Below, piece after piece: positions 9,348-18,983 of a stretch of 64,000 nucleotides of DNA (positions are counted from its first letter, which is position 1; each line of letters starts with the position of its first letter). The notes below the pieces were generated by a model. That model was not told the origin of the DNA, did not search any database, and saw only the letters and a program-made list of their open reading frames with translations. This DNA comes from Woeseiaceae bacterium (lineage in GTDB: Bacteria; Pseudomonadota; Gammaproteobacteria; Steroidobacterales; Woeseiaceae): NCBI GenBank assembly GCA_028277185.1, contig JANQGQ010000031.1, forward strand, positions 1-64,000, written 5' to 3'. A program made the translations under genes and the position numbers.

Positions 9348-10099
9348 GTCGATTCGTCGTGGTGATACCGGCGCGGTACGCATCGGAGCGGCTGCCGGGC
9401 AAGCCGCTCAGGGAGATCCTCGGGCGGCCGATGATCGCGCACGTCTGCGAGCGGGCCGCCGAGTCGTCGGCCGACGAGGTCATCGTGGCGACCGACGACG
9501 AGCGTATCGCCGAGGCGGCCGAGGCCTGCGGAACGAACGTGTGTATGACCGGCAACCAGCACCGGACGGGCACCGAACGCATCGCCGAAGTTGCCGACGT
9601 CATGGACTGGGACGATGCGACGATCGTCGTGAATCTGCAGGGCGACGAACCGCTGATGCCTGCTGCGTTGATCGATCAGTGTGCGGCGCTGCTGGCCGAT
9701 GAGGGTGCCGACATCGGGACGCTGGCATCTCCGCTTGCGACGCTCGATGACTATCGCAACCCCAACGTCGTCAAGGTGATCGTCGACGACGAGGATAACG
9801 CGCTGTACTTCAGCCGTGCGCCGATTCCCTATGTTCGCAATCAGGCGCTCGAAGACCTGGCCTTGAATGCCGCGCTGCATCACCACGGAATCTACGGGTA
9901 TCGTTGCGGTGTGTTACGGCGCCTGATCGCGGCCGATCCTTCGGCGATCGAGCTGTTGGAGCGGCTCGAGCAGCTTCGTGCGCTGTCACTTGGAATGCAC
10001 ATCCGTGTCGGGCGCCCGGAGATCCGGCCGGGCACCGGTGTGGACACCGAAGAGGACCTCGCGGTCGCGGCAGACGCGTTGCGGCAGCGTGCGGACTAG
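9344..10099 (+). CDS. kdsB: 3-deoxy-manno-octulosonate cytidylyltransferase (CMP-Kdo synthetase)
   Basis: 251 residues from the ATG at 9344; the start was chosen because the sequence begins MSRFVVVIPARYASERLPGK, the nucleotide-binding signature of KdsB. It activates Kdo as CMP-Kdo for transfer to lipid A. Further family motifs are ATDDERI, GTERIAEV, NLQGDEPLMP and YFSRAPIPY. The gene overlaps lpxK by 4 nt and the following HupE-like gene by about 11 nt. Confidence 0.96.
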   Translation: MSRFVVVIPARYASERLPGKPLREILGRPMIAHVCERAAESSADEVIVATDDERIAEAAEACGTNVCMTGNQHRTGTERIAEVADVMDWDDATIVVNLQGDEPLMPAALIDQCAALLADEGADIGTLASPLATLDDYRNPNVVKVIVDDEDNALYFSRAPIPYVRNQALEDLALNAALHHHGIYGYRCGVLRRLIAADPSAIELLERLEQLRALSLGMHIRVGRPEIRPGTGVDTEEDLAVAADALRQRAD

Positions 10100-10892
10100 C
10101 TTGCGGTTGGTCGCAGTCGCGGCCGTCGCTCTGCTGTGGCCGTTCGTCGCCGGCGCACATCCGGAGGACGAGTTCTGCGTTCCCGGCGAGGATGGGCTCG
10201 ATCCCACCCTGTGTGCCGCCTTGTCCGAACTCGACAATGCCGAGCGCGTCGCAAGCGGCGCTCTGCTCGATGCGGCAGGCAGGCCGCTCAGCGGCTGGGC
10301 GACCTTTGGACTGTACGTCGAGGTCGGCATTCGTCACATCCTGCCCGCCGGTCTCGACCATATTCTGTTCGTTCTCGCGCTGTTTCTGTCGTCGACACGC
10401 CTGACGGCGCTCGTCCTGCAGATCAGTGCGTTCACCGTGGCTCACACCGCGACGCTCGGCCTGGCGGCTGCCGGTGTCATCTCGCCTTCCGCGGCGGTCG
10501 TCGAGCCGCTGATTGCCGCAAGCATCGCGTTCGTGGCCGTCGAAAACCTGTTTCTTCGGGACATGCCGAGCTGGCGGCCGTTCGTCGTCTTCGCCTTCGG
10601 CCTCGTGCACGGGATGGGCTTTGCCGGCTTCTTCGGCGAGCTCGGCTTGCCGCCGGAGCAGTTCTGGAGCGGCCTCATAGGGTTCAACGTTGGCGTCGAA
10701 ATCGGGCAGCTCAGCGTCGTCGCGGCCGCGTTCGTCGCCGCGCTGGCGTTTCGGCGGTCCGTCGCCGATACGCCAGTGAGCGAGGCGGTAGCGTTACGCT
10801 ATCGCCGCTGGATCGTGCTGCCGCTCTCGTTCGCAATCGCTGCGGTTGGCCTGTTCTGGGCCGTGGAGCGAAGCCTGAGCGGGTTGAGCTGA
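10089..10892 (+). CDS. HupE/UreJ-like membrane protein
   Basis: 267 residues if GTG 10089 is used (TTG 10101 is an alternative). A signal peptide ending VAGAHPED precedes a short Cys-containing segment (EFCVPGEDGLDPTLC), then five to six membrane helices. The RHILPAGLDHILFVLALFL motif and the later VHGMGFAGFFGELGLP and NVGVEIGQL segments are those of the HupE/UreJ_2 family, proposed nickel/cobalt importers. Substrate specificity cannot be read. It overlaps kdsB, so it may simply ride on that operon. A convergent peptidase gene follows. Confidence 0.75.
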   Translation: MRTSLRLVAVAAVALLWPFVAGAHPEDEFCVPGEDGLDPTLCAALSELDNAERVASGALLDAAGRPLSGWATFGLYVEVGIRHILPAGLDHILFVLALFLSSTRLTALVLQISAFTVAHTATLGLAAAGVISPSAAVVEPLIAASIAFVAVENLFLRDMPSWRPFVVFAFGLVHGMGFAGFFGELGLPPEQFWSGLIGFNVGVEIGQLSVVAAAFVAALAFRRSVADTPVSEAVALRYRRWIVLPLSFAIAAVGLFWAVERSLSGLS

Positions 10893-10909
10893 CCCGGGCG
10901 CCCGTCGCG

Positions 10910-13096
10910 TCAGCTTGCGGGCTCCTCGACCTCGAAGCCGCGGCCGCGCAGGAGCGGTTCGATGCTCGGGTCGGCGCCGCGGAAGCGGCGATACAGCTCG
11001 TCGGCTTCCATGAGGCCGCCCGCCTGATAGATCCATTTCTTGAGGCGCGCAGCCACTTCCGGATCGAAGATATCCTCGGCTTCCTTGAACGCGTTGAAAC
11101 CGTCGGCGTCGAGTATCTCGGACCAGAGATAGGCGTAATAGCCCGCTGAGTAGCCGCCCGCGAAGGTATGGCTGAAGTACTGCGACCGGTAGCGCGGTTC
11201 GATTTCCTCGATCAGTCCGTATTCGTCGAGAATCGCCCGCTCGAACTCACGGGCGTCGGTAATCGCGTTCGCCTCTTCGGCGCTCAGCGTATGCCAGCGC
11301 AGGTCGAGCAGCGAGGCCGCCACGTACTCGGTCGTCGCGAAGCCCTGGTTGTGATTCGCTGCTGCCAGCAGCCGCTCGACGAGATCGCCCGGGATGACTT
11401 CACCGGTCTCGTAGTGCTGAGCGTACAGCTCGAGCATTTCCGGCTCGGACGGCCAGTGTTCGAGAATCTGCGCGGGAAACTCCGTGTAGTCGCGCGGTCC
11501 GTCGACACCGGAGAAGGTCGGATAGTCGATACGCGTCATGATCCCGTGCAGCCCGTGGCCGAACTCGTGGAAGAAGGTCTCGACCTCGGAGAAGCGCATG
11601 AGCGCGGGCTCGCCGGCGGGCGGCGTAGACAGGTTCAAGTTGTTGGTGACGATCGGCCGGACGTTGTTGCCGTCCATGTTCGATGCGACGCGGTAGCTAT
11701 TCATCCAGGCACCGCCGCGCTTCGAGTCGCGCGCGAACATATCGAACATGAACACGCCGAGGTGCGAGCCGTCGTCGTCGCTGACATCGTAGGCGAAGAC
11801 GACGTCGTTCCAGGTGGGTACCTCTACCGGCTCGAAGGTCAGGCCGAACAGCCGGTTCGCCATCTCGATGGCGCCGTCGCGCACGGCCGGCAGCGCGAAG
11901 TACGGCTTGAGCGCGTTTTCGTCGAGGTCGAAGCGCTCCTTGCGGATCTTCTCGGAGTAGTGCCACCAGTCGTGGCCGGCGAACGTGAATTCGTCGCCGA
12001 TCATCGCCTGCATATCCGCGCGTTCCTTCTTTGCCTGTTCGAGGCCCGGGCGCCAGACGCGGAGCAAAAAGTCCTCGGCGTTCTGTGCCGTCTTAGCCAT
12101 GCGCGTTTCGAGCTGATAGTGGGCGTGCGACTCGTAGCCCATGAGCTCCGCGCGCTTCGCGCGTAGCTGCGCAATACGAATCAGCACGGGGCCGTTGTCG
12201 TACTCGCCCGACGTGGCGCGCAGGCGATAGCCGTCGAACATGCGCTTGCGCAGCTCGCGGTTCTCCGACTGCGTCATGAAAGTCTCATAGACACTGCGGT
12301 CGAGTGTCAGCACCCACGCCTCGGACTCGTCGTCCCAGATCGTGGCCTTGAAGTCGTCGGCGAGGCCCGCCGTGTCGGCTTCGTCGGTCAGCTCGATCGT
12401 GAAACCCTTGGTCTCCGCGAGTATGTTCTGACCGAAGGTGGTCGTCAGCTTCGAGATTTCGGCGTTGATCTCCTTGAGCTGCTGTTTGCTTTCGCTGTCC
12501 AGATTGGCGCCGGCGCGGACGAAGTTGCGGTGCGTGAGTTCGAGGAGCCGGTCCTCCTGCTCGCCGAGGTCGAGTGCGTCGCGCTGCTCGTAGACGGCCT
12601 TGATGCGTTGCCAGAGCGTGTCGTTGAGCGTAATCGCGTCAATCTCGCGCGAGTACATGGGCCAGATTTCGCGCTGGAGTTCGCGCAATGCGTCGTTCAA
12701 CTCGGTGCCGGTCAGTGCCGAAAACGGGTAGACGACCTTATTCAGCGCGTCGCCCGCCTTCTCGAGTTCGAGGATTGTGTTGTCGAAGGTGGGAGCATCG
12801 GGGTTCGACGCGATGGCCGCGATCTCCTTTCGCATCTCGAGGACGCCATGCTTGAATGCCGGCATGAAGTGTTCGTCTTCGATGCGATCGAACGGCGGAA
12901 CGCCGTACGGCGTCGTCCAGTCTTCGAGGAAGGGATTGCCGGCAAGGTCCGCCGCGGTGACGACGATGTCGGCTGCGGCGGCGTCAGGGGTGTCGGCCGT
13001 ATCTTCTGCTGACGGGCTTTCGTCCGTGCCGCAGGCGGCAAGCGCCATGGCCGACACGGCAACGATCGCAATGGCCGGTACAATGCGTGGATTCAT
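10910..13096 (-). CDS. M3-family metallopeptidase (Dcp-type oligopeptidase), predicted lipoprotein
   Basis: 728 residues from the ATG at 13096. The N-terminus is a lipoprotein signal (VPAIAIVAVSAMALAACG), then an acidic low-complexity linker, then a full M3 domain. The zinc site HEFGH starts at residue 510, followed by GLHGIMTR, with the C-terminal SHTFAGGYSAGYYAYLWSEI region typical of peptidyl-dipeptidase Dcp. It should cleave short peptides with zinc. E. coli Dcp is not a lipoprotein, so the lipobox points to a periplasmic or outer-membrane form. The longer start at 13144 would bury the signal. Confidence 0.9.
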   Translation of the reverse strand: MNPRIVPAIAIVAVSAMALAACGTDESPSAEDTADTPDAAAADIVVTAADLAGNPFLEDWTTPYGVPPFDRIEDEHFMPAFKHGVLEMRKEIAAIASNPDAPTFDNTILELEKAGDALNKVVYPFSALTGTELNDALRELQREIWPMYSREIDAITLNDTLWQRIKAVYEQRDALDLGEQEDRLLELTHRNFVRAGANLDSESKQQLKEINAEISKLTTTFGQNILAETKGFTIELTDEADTAGLADDFKATIWDDESEAWVLTLDRSVYETFMTQSENRELRKRMFDGYRLRATSGEYDNGPVLIRIAQLRAKRAELMGYESHAHYQLETRMAKTAQNAEDFLLRVWRPGLEQAKKERADMQAMIGDEFTFAGHDWWHYSEKIRKERFDLDENALKPYFALPAVRDGAIEMANRLFGLTFEPVEVPTWNDVVFAYDVSDDDGSHLGVFMFDMFARDSKRGGAWMNSYRVASNMDGNNVRPIVTNNLNLSTPPAGEPALMRFSEVETFFHEFGHGLHGIMTRIDYPTFSGVDGPRDYTEFPAQILEHWPSEPEMLELYAQHYETGEVIPGDLVERLLAAANHNQGFATTEYVAASLLDLRWHTLSAEEANAITDAREFERAILDEYGLIEEIEPRYRSQYFSHTFAGGYSAGYYAYLWSEILDADGFNAFKEAEDIFDPEVAARLKKWIYQAGGLMEADELYRRFRGADPSIEPLLRGRGFEVEEPAS

Positions 13097-13255
13097 AGTA
13101 GTGTTCCTGAAACGAGTGGGTGAGACGAGGCAGTCCGCCCGCAAAAAGCGCTAATAGTACGCTATGGGACCAGCCTTGCGACATTGCTTTGGTCAGACCG
13201 GGGGCCGGGGCGGCGGTTCCCGCCTGCGGGCCCGATAACTTTGGAGTCAGACGCG

Positions 13256-13828
13256 ATGCAACTCGAGACGGCAGTCCTGTATGCCAGCGCACGGCGTGAG
13301 CGCGCCGGAATCCGCGTGGCGAAGTTCATCGAAAAGCAGGCCGCGGACCGCGGCCACGCCGTCCGGTTGATCGACTGCGCGAACTGTGCACTGCCGATGC
13401 TCGATCGGATGTATAAGGAGTACGCGCCCGGCGAAGCGCCGCAGGCGATGCGGGAGATCGGCGAGCGGCTTGCCGCGGCCGACGGTTTCGTCGTGCTTGC
13501 CGCGGAGTACAACCACAGCGTCCCGGCCGCGCTCAAGAATCTGCTCGACCACTATCAAAGCGAGTATCACTACAAGCCAAGCGGCATCGTGACGTATTCG
13601 GCCGGACCCTTTGGTGGCGTCCGCGGACTCGTCAATCTGCGAGCCATACTGGCGGAACTGGGGACGCCGAGCATCCCGACGTCGCTGCCGGTGTCGCGAG
13701 TGAACGCGGCGTTCGACGAGAACGGGGAGGCCGTCGAGCTTGATTATGTCAAACGCGCCGGTCGCTTTCTGGACGAATACGAGTGGTACGCGCACGCTCT
13801 GAAAGCGGCGCGCGAGCGCTCCGCATGA
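13256..13828 (+). CDS. NADPH-dependent FMN reductase family protein
   Basis: 190 residues from the ATG at 13256. It has the flavodoxin-like fold pattern: an N-terminal strand and phosphate-binding loop (YASARRERAGIRVAKF), DGFVVLAAEYNHSVPAALKNLLDH (the family's conserved EYN..S.P..LKN.LD core, about residues 77-99), and SAGPFGGVRG. It is likely a cytoplasmic NAD(P)H:FMN or quinone reductase; the physiological acceptor cannot be told. It is divergent from the peptidase gene and convergent with the GH3 gene. Confidence 0.87.
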   Translation: MQLETAVLYASARRERAGIRVAKFIEKQAADRGHAVRLIDCANCALPMLDRMYKEYAPGEAPQAMREIGERLAAADGFVVLAAEYNHSVPAALKNLLDHYQSEYHYKPSGIVTYSAGPFGGVRGLVNLRAILAELGTPSIPTSLPVSRVNAAFDENGEAVELDYVKRAGRFLDEYEWYAHALKAARERSA

Positions 13829-13844
13829 TGCGCCCCGACCCGCC

Positions 13845-16310
13845 TCACGTTGATGCGGGATGATCGATCCGGATTGCGCCTATCCATAGCGCGTTGGCGG
13901 ACGAGGAGCGGAGGACCAGCGGGTAGCGGATCGCGTCGATTCGCAGGCCGAGTGCCGCGAACTCGTCCAGACCCAGACAGATAGTGCGCCAGGCGCCCGG
14001 CGAAGACTCGCCCGCGCGTTCCGTGAGCGAAAACCCCGCGCAGTGCCCATCGGCGTCGAGCATTTCGATCCTGACGTCGCCTTCGAGTCCGGCGTCGGTG
14101 CGGAGGTCGAAGCACAAGGCGGCGTCGCGGTAGGCTTCGAGGTTGAGTGGCCGTCGCGCCCCGAGCAGAAATCGTGCCGGGCTGTCGCCGTCCCAGGTAA
14201 CGACCCAGGCATCCTCCTGAATGTGCCGGTCGCGCGCGTCGGCGCGAATCGCGCCCACGCGTCCCGTCGGTTTCGAGCCGGAACTCGGCAGGACGGCGCG
14301 CCTTTCGTCACCGCTTTCGAGTTCGAGCCGCCACGGCGCGCGAAAACCCCGGACGAAGATGTGAAGCGGCTCGAACGCCTGCTGCGCGGCGCCGGCATGC
14401 TCGGGCAGGCGATCTGGCAGACGGCAGGCGTCACCGGGTTTCAGGCCGAATCCGGCGGGCAGCAGCGGCGCGCGCGGCTTGCCGTTTTCGTCAGTCTGCG
14501 CGTGGGCGGCCGGCCAGGCAAAGGGCAGACATCCGCCGAACCCGACCTGCCCGGTGCGATCCGGCGCCGCGAACAGGGGGGCGGCCACGCTCTCGCCGGC
14601 GGAGCCCGGCAGCCATGCGACCACGAATGCGTCCGATGTATTGAGTTCGGGATTCACATACAGCGGGCGCCCGGTCAGCAGCACGGAAACGACCGGTACG
14701 TTTTGCGCTTTCAGGGATCGGAGCAGCTCGAGCGTCGGCCGCACGTCAGGCAGCAGGCGTTTCGCCTGCCAGAGCTTCGGTTCTGCCTCGAACTCCAGCG
14801 TGGAGCGATCGCCGTGCCACTCCGCATAGGGTTCCTCACCAAACACGACGATCGCGACGTCGGGTCGCTCGTCGAACTTGCCGTCGGCGGCAAACGTCAG
14901 GCGACCGCCGCCTGCTTCGACGCGGGCACGGATGCCGTCCAACACGGTCGTCGCGCGCGGGAAGTCGTCCGCCGAGACACCGCGGCCCTGCCACGTGATG
15001 GACCAGCCGCCCATCTGTTTCTCGAGGTCGGCCGCGCCGTTACCGGCCACCAGGACGTGCCCGCCAGGATCCAGCGGCAGCAGGTTCGTGGCGTTCTTCA
15101 GGAGAACCAGCGACTCCCGGACGGCCTGTCCAGCCAGTTCATGGTGCTCGGCACCGCCGAAGCGTTTGGCCGCGCCCGCGGCGGCTGCGACGTCCCGGGC
15201 TTCATCGAACAGGCCCGCGCGCAGCTTGACGCGCAGGATGCGTCGTACGGCGTCGTCGAGACGCTCCCGGGGAATGACGTTGCTTTCGGCGTCGGCGACC
15301 GTCTGCTCGAGCAGACCTCGCCAGTCTTCGGGTGCCATCAGAACGTCCACGCCGGCATTGATCACCGGAGCGCAGGAGGTTTTCGTACAGCCCGGGACCA
15401 TCGCATAACCGTTCCAGTCGCTGATGACGAAACCGTCGAATCCGAGCCTCCGCTTCAGGACCGTCGTCAACAGGTACTCGCTGCCGTGTACGGGCTGGCC
15501 GTTCCAGGAGCTGAACGACGCCATGACGATCTGAGTGCCGGCTTCAAGCGCGGAGAAGTAGGCCGTGCCGTGCACGTCGTGCAGCGTCTGCTCATCCAGG
15601 ACCGTGTTACCGCGGTCGATGCCGTGCAGGGTGCCGCCGTCGCCGATGTAGTGTTTCAACGTAGCGAGCACGGTTCCGTCATCGAGCACATTGCCGTCGG
15701 AACTGCGCTGGAGTCCGTCGACCAGCGCACAGGCCAGCGCCGCAACCAGTGCCGGGTCTTCGGCGTAGCTCTCGTAGGTCCTGCCCCAGCGGTAGTCGCT
15801 GGCGACCGACACGGAAGGGGCAAACGTGCAGTGCAGGCCGGTCGCGATAAGCTCCATTGCGGTGACGCGGCCGATCCGGCGAACGAGGTCCGGATTGCGT
15901 GCGGCGCCCAGCCCGATGTTGTGCGGGAAGATCGTAGCGCCGCGGACATTGTTGTGACCGTGCACTGCGTCCGTGGCCCACAGGATCGGTATGGGCGTCC
16001 GGCCGCCGTCGTTCCGCAGCGAAGCCCGCCGATACGCTTCCGACAGCCTGAGCCAGTCGCGCTGGTGTGCGTCGCGCCGGCCGTCCGGATACGAGCCGCC
16101 GCCGCTCAGGATCGAACCGAGGCCGTAGGCTGCGACGTCGTCTGGTGTGAGGTACTGGATTTCGCCCTGGATCAACTGTCCGACTTTTTCCCGCAGAGAC
16201 ATCTGCGCGAGCAGCTCGTCGATCCGGCGTTCTAGCTTGTTGTCGATCGGTATGCTGGACTCGAGTCTGGGCCAGAGCGAGGCCGCGTCGGTGGTCACGG
16301 AGGCAGACAT
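13845..16310 (-). CDS. Glycoside hydrolase family 3 beta-glucosidase (exo-beta-glucanase type)
   Basis: 821 residues. A GH3 N-terminal barrel (about 30-370) contains LWATDAVHGHNN, the nucleophile Asp298 in GFVISDWNG, and WGRTYESYAEDP. The GH3 C-terminal domain (about 395-600) contains VVFGEEPYAEWHGD (from 489), where the acid/base glutamate of exo-beta-glucan hydrolases resides. A C-terminal galactose-binding-like ExoP extension spans about 650-815. It should release glucose from beta-linked gluco-oligosaccharides. No signal peptide is visible, unlike many relatives, suggesting a cytoplasmic enzyme acting on imported oligosaccharides. A LacI-type operator lies 63 bp upstream. Confidence 0.93.
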   Translation of the reverse strand: MSASVTTDAASLWPRLESSIPIDNKLERRIDELLAQMSLREKVGQLIQGEIQYLTPDDVAAYGLGSILSGGGSYPDGRRDAHQRDWLRLSEAYRRASLRNDGGRTPIPILWATDAVHGHNNVRGATIFPHNIGLGAARNPDLVRRIGRVTAMELIATGLHCTFAPSVSVASDYRWGRTYESYAEDPALVAALACALVDGLQRSSDGNVLDDGTVLATLKHYIGDGGTLHGIDRGNTVLDEQTLHDVHGTAYFSALEAGTQIVMASFSSWNGQPVHGSEYLLTTVLKRRLGFDGFVISDWNGYAMVPGCTKTSCAPVINAGVDVLMAPEDWRGLLEQTVADAESNVIPRERLDDAVRRILRVKLRAGLFDEARDVAAAAGAAKRFGGAEHHELAGQAVRESLVLLKNATNLLPLDPGGHVLVAGNGAADLEKQMGGWSITWQGRGVSADDFPRATTVLDGIRARVEAGGGRLTFAADGKFDERPDVAIVVFGEEPYAEWHGDRSTLEFEAEPKLWQAKRLLPDVRPTLELLRSLKAQNVPVVSVLLTGRPLYVNPELNTSDAFVVAWLPGSAGESVAAPLFAAPDRTGQVGFGGCLPFAWPAAHAQTDENGKPRAPLLPAGFGLKPGDACRLPDRLPEHAGAAQQAFEPLHIFVRGFRAPWRLELESGDERRAVLPSSGSKPTGRVGAIRADARDRHIQEDAWVVTWDGDSPARFLLGARRPLNLEAYRDAALCFDLRTDAGLEGDVRIEMLDADGHCAGFSLTERAGESSPGAWRTICLGLDEFAALGLRIDAIRYPLVLRSSSANALWIGAIRIDHPAST

Positions 16311-16372
16311 ATCATGGGTTCCGGTCGTGGTCCTGATCGAAGCGCGGGGGACTGTACCTGCTCACAGGAAAA

Positions 16373-16388
16373 TTGACAACGCTGTCAA
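16373..16388. promoter_or_regulatory. LacI-family operator upstream of the GH3 gene
   Basis: TTGACAACGCTGTCAA, a near-perfect 16-bp palindrome centred on CG. The same motif recurs at 17780, 18984 and 19013. LacI-type operators are CG-centred palindromes of this size. It lies between the GH3 start (16310) and the end of the symporter gene, so the GH3 gene probably has its own regulated promoter. It is assigned to the LacI protein at 17866 by proximity. Confidence 0.8.
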
Positions 16389-16410
16389 ACATAGCTGCAC
16401 GGCTCTGTCA

Positions 16411-17766
16411 TTACGCCGCCTCGCGGGACAACTCGGCCGAGATCCGCCGGACTTCGTTTTCCGACAGCGGGTAGAAGCTCATTGCGACAGCGGCCGCCAC
16501 GCCAATGACACCGGGGATGATGCTGAACATCAGGCGGATTCCGTCGAGCGTTTCGGCGGACTGGCTCGTGTTCGCCTCGAAACCGTACCAGGCAAGCAGC
16601 CAGCCGGTCATGGCGCCGCCCAGCGTCCAGCCCATTTTCTGCGCGAATGTCGCGGCCGAAAACACCAGCCCGGTTGCACGCCGTTTGTTGCGATGCGCCG
16701 AATAGTCGGCGCAGTCGGCATACATTGCCCATACGATCGGCGCGGTCGGTCCTGCGGCAAGCGACGCGAGGACCTGTATCGTCAGGAGCGCCGGCATATC
16801 GCCCGGGTCGACCCAATAGAAGAGCGATGCCAGTATCCCGGACAGCAGGGTTGCGAGGATGAACACGCGCTTCTTGCCCAGTCGCCGGCTCAACGCCGGT
16901 GCGAGCGCGACGCCGACGAGCGTCGCGGCGGTACCGGCGACCAGAAAGCCGCTGGCAAGGAGTTCGTTGCCGGTGACGTACTTGAAGTAGTACACCACCG
17001 TGCCGCTGCGAATCGACGTGAACGTCAGGTTGAAGAGACCGACGACGAATAGGACCAGCCATGGAACGTTCGTCGCGAGGTCCCGCAAGTCCTTTCGCAG
17101 ATCCGACTTCACGCCGTCAGCTGCAACGACCCGCTCCCGGGTCGTTGCGAAGGTCGTGAAAAACAGCGCGACAGCCACTACGGCGAACAGTGTCATGGTC
17201 AGCCGGAAGCCGTCCTGCTGGTCGCCCTCACCGAACCAGGCGACGAGCGGCAGCGTGGTTCCCTGCACGATCAGACCGCCGATGAATGCGAAGATGAAGC
17301 GGTAGGACGAGACCGAGGTGCGCTCCTGGCTGTCCGGCGAGATAACGCCCATCAGCGCCGAGTACGGAATGTTGACGATCGTGTAGAGCATCATCATGAC
17401 GGTGTACGTGACGTAGGCGTAGATCAGTTTCGCGCCGGGCTCGAGTTCCGGCGTAGTGAACGTCAAAACGCCCGCGATCCCGAAAGGAACGGCGCCCCAG
17501 AGCAGGTAGGGGCGGAACTTGCCCCAGCGGGAACGGGTGCGATCGGCGATTGCGCCGACGATGGGGTCGTTTATCGTGTCCCACAGCCGGGTGAGGAGCA
17601 GCATGGTGCCGGCCGCTGCCGCCGATATGCCGAACACATCGGTGTAAAAGAAGAGGAGGTAGATCATGAACGTCTGGAAGAACAGATTGGACGCGGTATC
17701 GCCCAGCCCGTAACCGATCTTCTCGCCGATGCTCAGTTTTGCCCCAGCCGTCTCTGAGACCATCAT
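16411..17766 (-). CDS. GPH-family sugar:cation symporter (MFS superfamily)
   Basis: About 451 residues if translation starts at the tandem ATGs 17766/17763, which follow a GGGGGAGG ribosome-binding stretch. A longer frame from 17835 or 17808 would place the operator at 17780 inside the gene. Twelve membrane segments are visible. Conserved GPH motifs are IGYGLGDTASNLFFQTFM near the N-terminus, LWDTINDPIVGAIADRTRSRWGKFRPY (described here as the D-P-x-x-G and RWGKFRPY signatures) and PYSALMGVI. The family co-transports glycosides or oligosaccharides with Na+ or H+. The neighbours point to beta-gluco-oligosaccharides; that is inference. Confidence 0.9.
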   Translation of the reverse strand: MMVSETAGAKLSIGEKIGYGLGDTASNLFFQTFMIYLLFFYTDVFGISAAAAGTMLLLTRLWDTINDPIVGAIADRTRSRWGKFRPYLLWGAVPFGIAGVLTFTTPELEPGAKLIYAYVTYTVMMMLYTIVNIPYSALMGVISPDSQERTSVSSYRFIFAFIGGLIVQGTTLPLVAWFGEGDQQDGFRLTMTLFAVVAVALFFTTFATTRERVVAADGVKSDLRKDLRDLATNVPWLVLFVVGLFNLTFTSIRSGTVVYYFKYVTGNELLASGFLVAGTAATLVGVALAPALSRRLGKKRVFILATLLSGILASLFYWVDPGDMPALLTIQVLASLAAGPTAPIVWAMYADCADYSAHRNKRRATGLVFSAATFAQKMGWTLGGAMTGWLLAWYGFEANTSQSAETLDGIRLMFSIIPGVIGVAAAVAMSFYPLSENEVRRISAELSREAA

Positions 17767-17779
17767 CCTCCCCCTGAGT

Positions 17780-17795
17780 ATGACAGCGTTATCAT
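17780..17795. promoter_or_regulatory. LacI-family operator in the symporter/lacI divergent promoter
   Basis: ATGACAGCGTTATCAT, the same CG-centred palindrome as the other three sites with one half-site change. It sits 14 bp upstream of the symporter start and 70 bp upstream of the LacI start, so it could repress the symporter and autoregulate the regulator. Confidence 0.75.
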
Positions 17796-17865
17796 TCTTC
17801 CTTGCCATCTTGCGCCGAATCTCTGAAGATGGCAATACTCTCGTGAATTCGGAGTTCGCTCATTC

Positions 17866-18903
17866 ATGAACCAGCGCGCGCAGCGGCGCAAGACTACGAC
17901 GATCAAGCAGGTTGCCGAACTCGCCAACGTCTCCATTAAGACGGTCTCGCGGGTGATGAACGACGAGGGCAACGTTTCTCCGTCGACCCGGGACGTCGTT
18001 CTGTCTGCGGCTCAGAGTCTGAACTATCGGCCGAACATGGCCGCCAGGCGTCTCGCCAGCCGTCGATCCTTCATGATCTGTCTGATCTACGACTCGGCGG
18101 CGTCGGACTATATGGTCGAAGTGCAGTTCGGCGTGCTGGAGCGTTGTGACGCCGATCACTACAACCTGCTCATCCGCCCCTGCGGCGAGATGCGCACGAG
18201 CCAGATACGGCAGACCCTGGAACAGATCATTTTGCAGAGTAACGCCGACGGCTTCATCCTGGGCCCGCCGCTTGCGGACAACCGGGCAATTCTGGAACTC
18301 CTCGAGGGTCACGGCGCGCCATTCGTGCGGATTTCTCAGTCACCAAAGCGTTCCAGACAACCTTGTGTCGGCGTGGAAGACACGCAGGCGGCCTCTGAAC
18401 TCGTGTCGCGCCTTATCGCGAGGGGACATAGCCGCATCGGCCTGATTCGCGGTAATCCGAAACACGGCTCCGCGTCCGACCGGCTGGCCGGTTACCGTCG
18501 GGCGCTCACGGAGCACGATATCCCGATTCGCGAAGAGCTGATCGTCAGCGGTCGTTATGAGTTCGACGACGGCGTGGCGGGCGCGCGGCAACTGCTTGCT
18601 CTGCCCGCGAAGCGGCGGCCGACCGCGATCTTCGCCAGCAACGACCACATGGCGCTTGGCGTCATGCAGTACGCCGGAGCATCGGGCGTCCGCATTCCCG
18701 ACGAACTCGCGGTTTGCGGCTTTGACGACATTGAGTTCGCTCGCTTTGTCTGGCCGCGACTGACGACCGTCAATCAGCCTATTCGCGGCGTTGCCCGGAC
18801 CGCGACCGACCTGCTGATCCGTCAGCTCGACGGCGAAAACCTGGACGGCGTGTCGATCCGGCTGCCCGCGTCCGTCATCGAGCGGGAGTCGACTGGCGCC
18901 TGA
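17866..18903 (+). CDS. LacI-family transcriptional regulator of the glucan locus
   Basis: 345 residues. An N-terminal helix-turn-helix (TIKQVAELANVSIKTVSRVMN, about residues 12-32, shown in parts) and hinge helix YRPNMAARRLAS precede a periplasmic-binding-like sensor domain (about 65-340) with typical segments ADGFILGPP, SRLIARGHSRIGLIRG, AIFASNDHMALGVM and PDELAVCGFDD. It is divergent from the symporter and upstream of the TonB receptor gene. The repeated TGACAnCGnTGTCA palindrome in the three neighbouring promoter gaps is the likely operator. The inducer is probably a beta-gluco-oligosaccharide or glucose, which is inferred. Confidence 0.93.
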   Translation: MNQRAQRRKTTTIKQVAELANVSIKTVSRVMNDEGNVSPSTRDVVLSAAQSLNYRPNMAARRLASRRSFMICLIYDSAASDYMVEVQFGVLERCDADHYNLLIRPCGEMRTSQIRQTLEQIILQSNADGFILGPPLADNRAILELLEGHGAPFVRISQSPKRSRQPCVGVEDTQAASELVSRLIARGHSRIGLIRGNPKHGSASDRLAGYRRALTEHDIPIREELIVSGRYEFDDGVAGARQLLALPAKRRPTAIFASNDHMALGVMQYAGASGVRIPDELAVCGFDDIEFARFVWPRLTTVNQPIRGVARTATDLLIRQLDGENLDGVSIRLPASVIERESTGA

Positions 18904-18983
18904 TCCGCCGGCAAACACCGGTCGGTGTTTATCGATCGGCGCCGGGTGGCGGACGGTCGAAGCAGCCTGATCTGCCCCGAAGC

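Noticed and set aside
14043..16235. 730-aa open frame antisense to the GH3 gene
   Set aside because: The opposite strand encodes a complete GH3 with catalytic motifs. The antisense product is compositionally biased and has no ribosome-binding site.
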